This document shows positions 1 through 5,653 of a DNA stretch of 10,427 nt, one piece after another (the stretch's first letter is position 1; each line of letters starts with the position of its first letter). Under the pieces are notes generated by a model. The model ran no database searches. It was given only the letters and a program-made list of their open reading frames with translations, and was not told where the DNA came from. This DNA comes from CAZYTO01 sp964650405 (GTDB lineage: Bacteria; Acidobacteriota; Thermoanaerobaculia; Gp7-AA8). The stretch is taken from assembly GCA_964650405.1 (NCBI GenBank), contig CAZYTO010000204.1:1-10427 (forward strand), in the 5' to 3' direction. The translations under genes were made by a program, and so were the position numbers.

Positions 1-874
1 ACTGCTCGGCCAGGTCCATCTCGTCCATGGCCGCCTGCACGCGGATGTAGGAGTTCGCGTCGTACTGGGCGGCGAACTTCTTGCCCTGGTACTCGAAGTA
101 GGAGTCGATCTCGAATTGCCGCGTGTGGCCGCGCCGGCGGCGGCCGAACTTCGCCTGCAGTGACTTCGGCGAGAGGTAGGTCATGTGCCCGACCATCCGC
201 GCCACCTGCAGCCCGCGCAGCGGCTCCGGCTGGTCGTAGTAGTCGCCGCCGTGGAAGCGCAGGTCGCTCTCGATCATCTTGCGCCCGATGATGTGCCAAG
301 CGATGCCCTGCACCGGCACGGCCGGACCGGTGGCCATGGTGATGATGCCGTCCATCATCTCGGGATAGAGCACCGCCCACATCAGCACCTGCATGCCGCC
401 GAGCGAACCGCCGGCAACGGCGCGGAGCCGGGTGATGCCCAGCCTGTCGAGGAGCCGCTTCTGCGAGTGCACCATGTCTTCGATGGTCGGCCACGGATAG
501 CGGGAGCCGTACGGCTTCTTCGTCTCCGGATCGACGGACGCCGGCGCGGTCGTACCGAAGCACGAGCCGGGGATGTTGGCGCAGACGACGAAGAACTTCT
601 CGAGGTCGATGCCTTTTCCATAGCCGACGAGGCCGTCCCACCAACCGGGCCGCTCGTCGTCGCTCGCGGCGTACTTCCCGGCCGCATGCGCGCTGGCGGA
701 GAGGGCATGGCAGACGAGGATGGCGTTCGACTTGTCGGCGTTCAGCTCACCGAACGTCTCGTACTGGATCGTGAACGGCCGGATGACCTGGCCGTGCAGG
801 AAGCGAAAGCCGTCCTCCAGCACGAGCTGGCTCGGCGGTGCGGCGATGAACGTGTTCTCCAGCAGTTGAGGCAT
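1..874 (-). CDS. metX: Homoserine O-acetyltransferase MetX (3' end beyond window)
   Basis: Alpha/beta-hydrolase acyltransferase that acylates homoserine with acetyl-CoA, the first committed step to methionine in the cytoplasm. 291 residues are visible of a usual ~350-380; the C-terminus, with the catalytic Asp and His, is off the left edge. I read it on the minus strand as MPQLLENTF.... Seen: a HAL motif near residue 56; a GSCFGTT-type block near 103-109 followed by a VDPxTxxPYG stretch; the nucleophile elbow GGSLGGMQ at 155-162 with Ser157; an SYFEYQGKKF block; and YDANSY at 271-276. These are MetX family signatures. Some MetX relatives use succinyl-CoA or serine, and the donor cannot be decided here. 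The start at 874 fits the family N-terminus, but no clear Shine-Dalgarno (SD) sequence precedes it. An in-frame TTG lies 8 codons upstream. The leader holds 7-bp repeats (900-927). It lies 139 bp after the ligase stop on the same strand. Confidence 0.93.
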   Translation of the reverse strand, partial: MPQLLENTFIAAPPSQLVLEDGFRFLHGQVIRPFTIQYETFGELNADKSNAILVCHALSASAHAAGKYAASDDERPGWWDGLVGYGKGIDLEKFFVVCANIPGSCFGTTAPASVDPETKKPYGSRYPWPTIEDMVHSQKRLLDRLGITRLRAVAGGSLGGMQVLMWAVLYPEMMDGIITMATGPAVPVQGIAWHIIGRKMIESDLRFHGGDYYDQPEPLRGLQVARMVGHMTYLSPKSLQAKFGRRRRGHTRQFEIDSYFEYQGKKFAAQYDANSYIRVQAAMDEMDLAEQ

Positions 875-899
875 CGCGTAGGCGGCGAAGAATAGCAAA

Positions 900-1012
900 G
901 AGTGCCGAGTGCCGAGTGCTGAGTGCCGAGAACGAGTCGTGCGACCTGACGGTCTCAGCCTCTCTCGGCACTCGGCACTCGGCACTTGGTACTCCTCACT
1001 CAGCACTCAGCA
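900..1012. repeat. Inverted 7-bp-periodic repeat between ligase and metX
   Basis: Left block on the plus strand: GAGTGCC at 900-906 and 907-913, GAGTGCT at 914-920, GAGTGCC at 921-927. Right block: CTCGGCA at 964-970, 971-977 and 978-984, CTTGGTA at 985-991, CTCCTCA at 992-998, CTCAGCA at 999-1005 and 1006-1012. The blocks are reverse complements of each other, so either strand can fold into a stem of roughly 25-30 bp (with a few mismatches and G-T pairs) around a ~30-nt loop. The ligase stop codon (1014-1016) touches the last unit. On the transcript this would be a large hairpin between the ligase stop and the metX start; there is no T-run typical of an intrinsic terminator. This stretch contains no gene. 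Confidence 0.85.
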
Positions 1013-1013
1013 C

Positions 1014-2651
1014 TCACGCCTCGCTTCCTCCCTCCCGTGCGAGCTGTCCTTCGTAGATCCTCCGCACTTCGTCGATCGTCGAGATCTCGGCGACGCTCTT
1101 GTCGTCGCGGATGCGGGCGATGCGGGGGAAGCGCAGGGCGTAGCCGGACTTGTGGCGCGACGACAACTGGATGCGGTCGAAGGCGATCTCCAGCACGACG
1201 GTCGGCTCGACGCGAAACACGGGCCCGTGGCGCTCGATCTGTGTGACCAGGAAGTGCTTCGTCATCTCTGCGATCTCGGCGTCGGTAAGGCCGGTGTAGG
1301 CCTTGCCGATGTTCACCAGCTCCCCTTCGCGGCGGACGGCAAAGGTCAGGTCGGAGAGGACGTTGCGCCGCTTGCCGTTGCCCCATTGGGCATACGTGAC
1401 GACGCAGTCGAGCGTGGCCAGGGCCTTCTTGTACTTGAGCCACGACTTGCCGCGGCGGCCGGGCGTATAGACCGAGTCCGGCGCCTTGACGACCAGGCCT
1501 TCGTTGGCGCGGAGCCGGGCGGCGTCGAAGAGCTCGTCGATGTTCGCGGCGCTCCGGATCTCGCTCTGGTCGGAGAGCCGGATGCCGCCGGCTGGGACTG
1601 GAGCCAGCAGCGCGCGTAACCCGGCCAGCCGTTCCCGCAGCGGCGTCTCGAACAGCGGCCGGCTGTCGAGGTAGAGGAGATCGAAGGCGAAGAAGACGAC
1701 CGGCGCTTCGCGAAGCAGCTTCTCGGAGACCTTGCGGCGGCCGAGGCGGGTCTGGATGACGGCGAAGGGCAGGATGCGGTCTCGGTAGGCCACGATCTCG
1801 CCGTCGAGAATGACGTGCCGGCCGAGGGCGCGCGCGGCGCTCTCGACTTCAGGGAAGCGATGGGTGACGTCATCGAGTGTGCGCGAGTAGATGCGCACGT
1901 CCGTGCCGTCGCTGTGGATCTGGGCGCGGATGCCGTCGTACTTGTCGTCGGCGAGGGCTCCCTCTCCGAGGGCTGCGAAGATCTCGCCTGGGTCCTCTTC
2001 GGGCTGGGCCAGCATGAACGCGAAGGGGTGGAAGAGCGCCATCCGGGCCGAGTCGAGCGCGTCGCTCCGTGCCAGAAGCGCCGCCGCGCCGATGTCGCCG
2101 GTGAACATGTTGGCGCGGCGCACGGCCACGAGAGAACGGCCGAACGCCTTGGCGATCGACGACTCGACGAGGCCTTCCACGAGACCGATGCGCATGTCGC
2201 CGGTGAGGATCTTCACGATATAGCGCGCACCCTCCCTGCCCGTCTTGCCGATCAGCTCGGCCAGGATCTCCTTCTTCGCCGTGCTTCCCTGCGTCGCGGC
2301 AAGGCGGTCGAAGTACTCGCCGAGCTCGGGAAGGGTGATGTCGCGCTCCGGCGCCTCCGCGACAACCTCGGCGATGGTGTCGCCCGGGTCGGCATACCTG
2401 CTCCACGCCGCCCAGACTTCCTCGGGGGTCCGGCCGGTGGCGGCGGCCACGGCGTCGCCGATGATCGCCCCGCCGACGCCGGCCACCCGTTGCTCGCGGC
2501 GAGCGAAAGGGGAGCCGGAAAAGAAGACGGCGGCGCGTTCGAGCGAGGCATCATCCAGACTGCTGAGATAGGCCGCCAGGAGCCGCTCTTTCTCGCTCTT
2601 TTTCGTTGTCGCCGCGATGGCGTTGGCCGTGACTGTGAAGTCCGAAAGCAT
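1014..2651 (-). CDS. ATP-dependent DNA ligase (archaeal/LigB type)
   Basis: Seals DNA nicks using ATP through a lysyl-AMP intermediate. 545 residues from the start at 2651. Residues ~1-200 match the alpha-helical N-terminal DNA-binding domain of archaeal/eukaryotic ligase I-type enzymes. The nucleotidyltransferase domain follows: motif I KYDG at 237-240 (Lys237 nucleophile), a motif III-like LDGEIVAY at 282-289, motif IIIa around FFAFDLLYLD at 320-329, motif IV EGLVVK at 384-389, and motif V SWLKYKK at 403-409. An OB-fold with VLEIAFDRIQ and an LRFPRI..IRDDK stretch (506-518) closes the protein. All catalytic motifs appear intact. It is an accessory bacterial ligase beside the expected NAD-dependent LigA, probably for repair; that role is inferred. 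The frame stays open to 2888, but the upstream 79 residues are unlike the family and cross the heptamer leader, so I chose 2651. The SD is weak. Confidence 0.93.
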   Translation of the reverse strand: MLSDFTVTANAIAATTKKSEKERLLAAYLSSLDDASLERAAVFFSGSPFARREQRVAGVGGAIIGDAVAAATGRTPEEVWAAWSRYADPGDTIAEVVAEAPERDITLPELGEYFDRLAATQGSTAKKEILAELIGKTGREGARYIVKILTGDMRIGLVEGLVESSIAKAFGRSLVAVRRANMFTGDIGAAALLARSDALDSARMALFHPFAFMLAQPEEDPGEIFAALGEGALADDKYDGIRAQIHSDGTDVRIYSRTLDDVTHRFPEVESAARALGRHVILDGEIVAYRDRILPFAVIQTRLGRRKVSEKLLREAPVVFFAFDLLYLDSRPLFETPLRERLAGLRALLAPVPAGGIRLSDQSEIRSAANIDELFDAARLRANEGLVVKAPDSVYTPGRRGKSWLKYKKALATLDCVVTYAQWGNGKRRNVLSDLTFAVRREGELVNIGKAYTGLTDAEIAEMTKHFLVTQIERHGPVFRVEPTVVLEIAFDRIQLSSRHKSGYALRFPRIARIRDDKSVAEISTIDEVRRIYEGQLAREGGSEA

Positions 2652-2667
2652 GCGATATGATCTCGCG

Positions 2668-2696
2668 CGTTGTCCGCGGTTCGTGGTTCGTTGGTC
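2668..2696 (-). repeat. Heptamer repeat leader of the ligase gene
   Basis: Read on the minus strand (the ligase sense), four consecutive 7-bp units occur: GACCAAC, GAACCAC, GAACCGC, GGACAAC. The last ends 16 bases before the ligase ATG. The unit type (GRNCAAC, degenerate) is the same as in front of mdh and guaD and has the same orientation relative to the downstream gene. Confidence 0.7.
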
Positions 2697-2861
2697 ATGG
2701 GACGCCGGTTGATGCCATGCGCTGGCGCGGCGGATTCGAGACTCCGGCGCTTCCCAATCCGTGATTTCGAGATCCACGCCTGCGACACGAACGATCCATG
2801 ATCCGGAAGCAGTGGTCAATGACCGCCTGGAGTCGCTGACTTCAGGGCGATTGACCGTCAC
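2697..2861. other. Divergent intergenic core, ligase/mdh
   Basis: About 165 bp between the two divergent heptamer arrays. I see no convincing ORF, terminator or RNA gene. Both genes presumably have promoters here, but no pair of -35/-10 boxes stands out; the TTGACC at 2851-2856 has no good partner at 17 bp. Confidence 0.4.
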
Positions 2862-2913
2862 GATCAACGGACAACGAACAACGGACAACGAGAAACGAAT
2901 ACGAGGTTGATCG
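2861..2913 (+). promoter_or_regulatory. mdh leader inverted repeat overlapping the SD
   Basis: CGATCAAC at 2861-2868 (the first heptamer plus one base) is the exact reverse complement of GTTGATCG at 2906-2913, immediately before the ATG at 2915. The likely SD, GAGG at 2903-2906, shares its last base with the right arm. In the mRNA an 8-bp stem could close a 37-nt loop made of the other heptamers and hinder ribosome access. Folding and regulation are inferred. Confidence 0.4.
2862..2896 (+). repeat. Heptamer repeat leader of mdh
   Basis: Five consecutive 7-bp units on the plus strand: GATCAAC, GGACAAC, GAACAAC, GGACAAC, GAGAAAC. They end 18 bases before the mdh ATG. Same unit and same sense orientation as the ligase and guaD leaders. 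Confidence 0.8.
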
Positions 2914-2914
2914 A

Positions 2915-3844
2915 ATGAAAACGAAAGTCACGGTCGTCGGCGGCGGGAACGTCGGGGCGACGGTTGCGCAGGGAATTGCGCTCAAGGAGCTGGCCGACGT
3001 CGTCCTGGTGGACATCGTCGAAGGCGTGCCGCAGGGAAAGACGCTCGACCTGATGGAGACGGCGCCGGTCGAGAAGTACGACGTGATCCTCACCGGATCG
3101 AACAGCTATGACGGCACGGAGGGCTCGGACGTGGTCGTCATCACGGCCGGTCTTCCCCGCAAGCCGGGCATGAGCCGCGACGACCTGCTGTGGAAGAATG
3201 AAGAGATCGTGGCGCAGGTGACGACCGAGGTCGTGAAGCGCTCGCCCGACTCCATCCTGGTCGTCGTGTCCAATCCGCTCGACGCGATGTGCGAAGTGGC
3301 GCGCCGGGTGTCGAAGTTCCCGCGGGAGCGGGTGATCGGCATGGCCGGCGTGCTCGACTCCGCGCGCATGCGGGCATTCATCTCCATGGAGCTGAACGTC
3401 TCGGTGGAGAACACCCACGCCTTCGTCCTCGGCGGCCACGGCGACACTATGGTGCCCCTGCCGCGCTACTCCACGGTGGCGGGGATTCCCATCACCGAGC
3501 TCATCGCGAAAGAGCGGATCGATGCGATCGTCGAGCGGACGCGTAACGGCGGCGCGGAGATCGTGAACCTGCTCAAGACCTCAGCGTGGTATGCGCCGGG
3601 AGCATCGACGGTGGAGATGGTCGAGGCGATCCTCAAGGACAAGAGGAAGATCCTCCCCTGCGCCGCGTACCTCACCGGCGAGTACGGCCTGAGCAATCTC
3701 TACGTCGGCGTCCCGGTGAAACTTGGCCGCAACGGCATCGAGCAAATCATCGAGATCACGTTGACGGCCGATGAGACGGCCGCCCTCGCCAAGTCAGCCG
3801 CGGCGGTACAGGAGTTGTTCGACAAGCTCAAGACGGCGGCGTGA
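2915..3844 (+). CDS. mdh: Malate dehydrogenase, LDH-like type, NAD-dependent
   Basis: Oxidises malate to oxaloacetate with NAD+ in the TCA cycle, in the cytoplasm. 309 residues, the normal length for the LDH-like bacterial MDH group. The Rossmann glycine motif GGGNVG is at 9-14, and Asp33 in VDI should bind the NAD ribose. Substrate-binding and catalytic residues are present: Arg82 in LPRKPGMSR (Arg at the position that separates MDH from LDH), Arg88, Asn120 in VSNPLD, Asp148 and Arg151 in DSARMR, and the catalytic His175 in GGHGDTMVP. No key residue is missing. The start at 2915 has a GAGG SD 8 bases upstream and gives the glycine motif its usual distance from the N-terminus. The leader carries the heptamer array. 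It converges with the 72-aa gene, whose stop is 9 bp beyond the mdh stop. Confidence 0.97.
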   Translation: MKTKVTVVGGGNVGATVAQGIALKELADVVLVDIVEGVPQGKTLDLMETAPVEKYDVILTGSNSYDGTEGSDVVVITAGLPRKPGMSRDDLLWKNEEIVAQVTTEVVKRSPDSILVVVSNPLDAMCEVARRVSKFPRERVIGMAGVLDSARMRAFISMELNVSVENTHAFVLGGHGDTMVPLPRYSTVAGIPITELIAKERIDAIVERTRNGGAEIVNLLKTSAWYAPGASTVEMVEAILKDKRKILPCAAYLTGEYGLSNLYVGVPVKLGRNGIEQIIEITLTADETAALAKSAAAVQELFDKLKTAA

Positions 3845-3853
3845 CGCCCGCGG

Positions 3854-4072
3854 CTAGGATTTGCCGTTCTGGCGCCCGGTCAATTTCAGCGATACGCGGC
3901 GTTTTCCGTTCGTTTCCACACGGATGACCTCTGTGTGGAGAAGATCAGTATCGTAGACATCGGCAATCAGCCCGCCAACGGACAAGTGGGAGTGTTGACG
4001 GATTCCGGCTTGCTTCAGTGTTTCGATGTAGCAGTCAACGTCGTGTTCAGTGAGTTCCAGGTACTTCTCCAT
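3854..4072 (-). CDS. Uncharacterised 72-aa protein downstream of the tandem-RHH gene
   Basis: Not recognised. 72 residues, beginning MEKYLELTEHD and ending in a basic tail (TGRQNGKS); probably soluble, with no signal peptide or membrane segment. The first ~27 residues look helical, and residues ~45-65 (EVIRVETNGKRRVSLKL) look like two beta strands. A strong SD, GGAGGT five bases before the ATG at 4072, and only 17 bp to the upstream RHH gene argue for a real, co-transcribed gene. A DNA-binding protein followed by a short partner is the usual order of type II toxin-antitoxin pairs (antitoxin first), but I see no RelE, PIN, MazF or HigB motif, so toxin identity is only a hypothesis. The surrounding DNA is more A/T-rich than its neighbours, which suggests transfer. 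Confidence 0.75.
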   Translation of the reverse strand: MEKYLELTEHDVDCYIETLKQAGIRQHSHLSVGGLIADVYDTDLLHTEVIRVETNGKRRVSLKLTGRQNGKS

Positions 4073-4089
4073 CGTTTACCTCCCCACGT

Positions 4090-4479
4090 TCACGCCCGCC
4101 CGTCGCTTTCCTTCCGCAGCTCAATCAACTGAATGCGCTTCCGCAGGCGCATTTTTTTCGCCTCCTCAATGCGACCGCGGAGTGTCGCATCGGACTGACA
4201 TTTTTGATTGATGTAGTCGATCAATGCTGCTTCGGTCATCTTGCTTCGTTCCGGGTAATCGGAAGTTTCCCGGTAGGCGGCGAACGTTTCTGCAACACCC
4301 GCAGAGAGTTTGACGACAAACTGCTCGCTTTCCTCGATATCGAGCTGGCGTAGGTAGATCTCAAGCGCTACGCGGACAACGCCTCCTTTGGTTCCTCCGG
4401 TTTCGTTACACAACTGATCGAGCCGATCAGCAAGCGAAGGCGACAAATCCACCAGCAACTTCGTTGTCACTCTACTCAT
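4090..4479 (-). CDS. Tandem ribbon-helix-helix DNA-binding protein
   Basis: 129 residues from the ATG at 4479. Residues 5-47 (TTKLLVDLSPSL... then a helix ending EIYLRQLD) fit a MetJ/Arc/CopG ribbon-helix-helix: a short strand, then two helices. Residues 53-94 (QFVVKLSAGV... then ALIDYINQK) repeat the same pattern, with KLLVDLSPSLA against FVVKLSAGVA and VVRVALEIYL against MTEAALIDYI. One chain could therefore form a pseudo-dimer. Residues 97-123 form a basic helical tail (RLRKRIQ). Likely role: operator binding and autoregulation, perhaps as an antitoxin with the 72-aa partner; this is inferred from the fold and context. The frame extends to 4578, but those extra 33 residues overlap the promoter and are not RHH-like. 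There is no SD, and the promoter predicts a very short leader. Confidence 0.85.
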   Translation of the reverse strand: MSRVTTKLLVDLSPSLADRLDQLCNETGGTKGGVVRVALEIYLRQLDIEESEQFVVKLSAGVAETFAAYRETSDYPERSKMTEAALIDYINQKCQSDATLRGRIEEAKKMRLRKRIQLIELRKESDGRA

Positions 4480-4491
4480 GGTAGGAAGGTC

Positions 4492-4520
4492 AATATAAAT
4501 CCATATCACTCGATATTCAA
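4492..4520 (-). promoter_or_regulatory. Sigma70-like promoter of the RHH operon
   Basis: On the minus strand: -35 TTGAAT (4515-4520), 17-bp spacer, -10 TATATT (4492-4497). The -10 matches consensus at 5 of 6 positions and the -35 at 4 of 6. The -10 ends 12 bases before the ATG at 4479, so the transcript would be leaderless or nearly so, consistent with the missing SD. Confidence 0.6.
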
Positions 4521-4525
4521 TATGG
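4501..4525. promoter_or_regulatory. Palindromic candidate operator over the RHH promoter
   Basis: ATATT-C-AATAT (4513-4523) is a perfect 5+1+5 palindrome covering the -35 box of the RHH operon. An outer inverted repeat, CCATAT (4501-4506) with ATATGG (4520-4525), brackets it and the spacer. RHH proteins commonly repress their own operon at such sites. Binding is inferred. Confidence 0.45.
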
Positions 4526-4562
4526 CAAAAATGGAAGCAAGGGCTCCATCTGAGCGAAGCGG

Positions 4563-4568
4563 TAGAAT
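4563..4568 (+). promoter_or_regulatory. Possible -10 box for the exonuclease gene
   Basis: TAGAAT matches the -10 consensus at 5 of 6 positions and lies 15 bases before the ATG at 4584. No good -35 box lies 17 bp upstream, and there is no SD before the ATG. If real, the leader is very short, as for the divergent RHH gene. Confidence 0.25.
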
Positions 4569-4583
4569 CGCGGTCCACCCTCC

Positions 4584-5555
4584 ATGAAAAAACTCGTCAT
4601 CGACATCGAGACGGTCGGCATTCCGTGGGAAGAGCACGACCCCTACGTCCGCGAATACCTCATCAAGGGCCTGAGTGATGGTGACGCCGAGGAGACGCGC
4701 CGGGCCGGCGGGCTCTCCCCGTTCCGCGGCCGCATCGTCACCATCGGCGTGATCAACATTGACGACGGCCGTTCGTGCGCGCTTTACCTCGTGCCGGGCC
4801 AGGCCGACCTGCGTATCGAGCGTGCCGGCGCGCGCACGTACATTTCGGGGTCGGAGCGGCAGATCCTCGAGAAGTTCTGGACGTTCTTCGACAGCGACGC
4901 GCGCTTCATTTCGTTCAACGGCCGCCAGTTCGACGGACCGTTCCTTCTCATCCGCTCGGCCATCAACGGCGTCATTCCCAAACGCGATCTCGTCGGCTAC
5001 CGCTACGGCTTTCACCCCAACTGCGACCTGCGCGAGGCACTGAACTTTTTCGGCACCACGAACTCGAAGCAGTTCAAGTTCAACCTCGACCTGGCCTGCA
5101 AGGCATTCGGCGTCGAGACCTCGAAGAGCGAGGGCGTCGACGGGCGCTCGGTCGAGGCTTGGTTCCGGGCCGGCCGCTATCGCGAGATCGCCGACTACTG
5201 CCTGGAGGACGTGCGGGCCACGGCGGAGCTGTACGAGAAGCTGGCCCTGACGCTGTTGATCTTCAATCGCGAGTTCAAGGAAGCGGAAGAGCGCGCCCGG
5301 AGGGAGCGGAACCAACTGCCGCTCATGCCGGCGGCGGAAACCGGCTTTGCCGCGGGCGACACGGCCAGTCCGGCCGAGCCTTCGTTCATGGAGTCGGTCA
5401 CGCAGACCTCGCTGGCCCTGACTTCGGCGCTGGAGCAGGTCGAGGGTGGCCGCACGCATGGTGAGGATCTCGTGACGGCCAAGCAGCAGGCCCTCGTCCT
5501 GGAGAAGCTCGTGCAGTCGCGCGATTCGGACGACGACGTCCCGGGCAGTCTGTAG
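4584..5555 (+). CDS. DEDDy-type 3'-5' exonuclease (PolB exonuclease-like)
   Basis: Predicted exonuclease of the ribonuclease H fold, resembling the stand-alone family related to the DNA polymerase B proofreading domain. 323 residues. Exo I is VIDIETVG with Asp7 and Glu9. Exo II is FNGRQFD with Asn112 and Asp117. Exo III is YCLED with Tyr205 and Asp209, the YxxxD pattern that defines DEDDy enzymes and binds two metal ions. All four acidic residues and the Tyr are present, so it should be active on single-stranded 3' ends of DNA or RNA; the exact substrate is unknown. The catalytic part ends near residue 235. The last ~85 residues are acidic, low in conserved pattern and specific to this protein. 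The start at 4584 puts DIET at the usual distance from the N-terminus. It is transcribed divergently from the RHH operon; the next gene, guaD, starts 98 bp downstream. Confidence 0.88.
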   Translation: MKKLVIDIETVGIPWEEHDPYVREYLIKGLSDGDAEETRRAGGLSPFRGRIVTIGVINIDDGRSCALYLVPGQADLRIERAGARTYISGSERQILEKFWTFFDSDARFISFNGRQFDGPFLLIRSAINGVIPKRDLVGYRYGFHPNCDLREALNFFGTTNSKQFKFNLDLACKAFGVETSKSEGVDGRSVEAWFRAGRYREIADYCLEDVRATAELYEKLALTLLIFNREFKEAEERARRERNQLPLMPAAETGFAAGDTASPAEPSFMESVTQTSLALTSALEQVEGGRTHGEDLVTAKQQALVLEKLVQSRDSDDDVPGSL

Positions 5556-5578
5556 CTCGCGTCGACCGCCCCGCGAGC
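5555..5578 (+). terminator. GC hairpin after the exonuclease stop (weak terminator candidate)
   Basis: GCTCGCG (5555-5561) pairs perfectly with CGCGAGC (5572-5578) around a 10-base loop, directly after the stop codon. No T-run follows, so it may only stabilise the mRNA 3' end. Confidence 0.3.
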
Positions 5579-5600
5579 AGGAGCCCGAACCAGTAACGGT

Positions 5601-5649
5601 GATCAACGAACAACGACCAACGACCAACGAACAACGATCAACGGACAAC
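5601..5649 (+). repeat. Heptamer repeat leader of guaD (seven units)
   Basis: Seven consecutive 7-bp units: GATCAAC, GAACAAC, GACCAAC, GACCAAC, GAACAAC, GATCAAC, GGACAAC. The array ends 4 bases before the guaD ATG at 5654 and fills the place where an SD should be; no SD is visible. Positions 1-2 and 4-7 of the unit are nearly fixed and position 3 varies. It is the most regular of the arrays in this window. Confidence 0.88.
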
Positions 5650-5653
5650 GAAA

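Noticed and set aside
185..895. Plus-strand ORF of 236 codons opposite metX
   Set aside because: Antisense shadow; the minus strand reads a clear MetX with its active-site motif.
900..1012. Heptamer repeats as a CRISPR array
   Set aside because: Units are 7 bp and contiguous, with no spacers and no cas genes.
2652..2888. Upstream extension of the ligase frame to a start at 2888
   Set aside because: The extra 79 residues are Arg/Ser-rich, run through the heptamer repeats and have no ligase-family likeness; the ATG at 2651 starts right at the conserved N-terminal domain.
4480..4578. Longer start of the RHH gene at 4578
   Set aside because: It would place the promoter and palindrome inside the coding region and adds 33 residues with no RHH character; MSRVTTKLLV is a typical RHH beginning.
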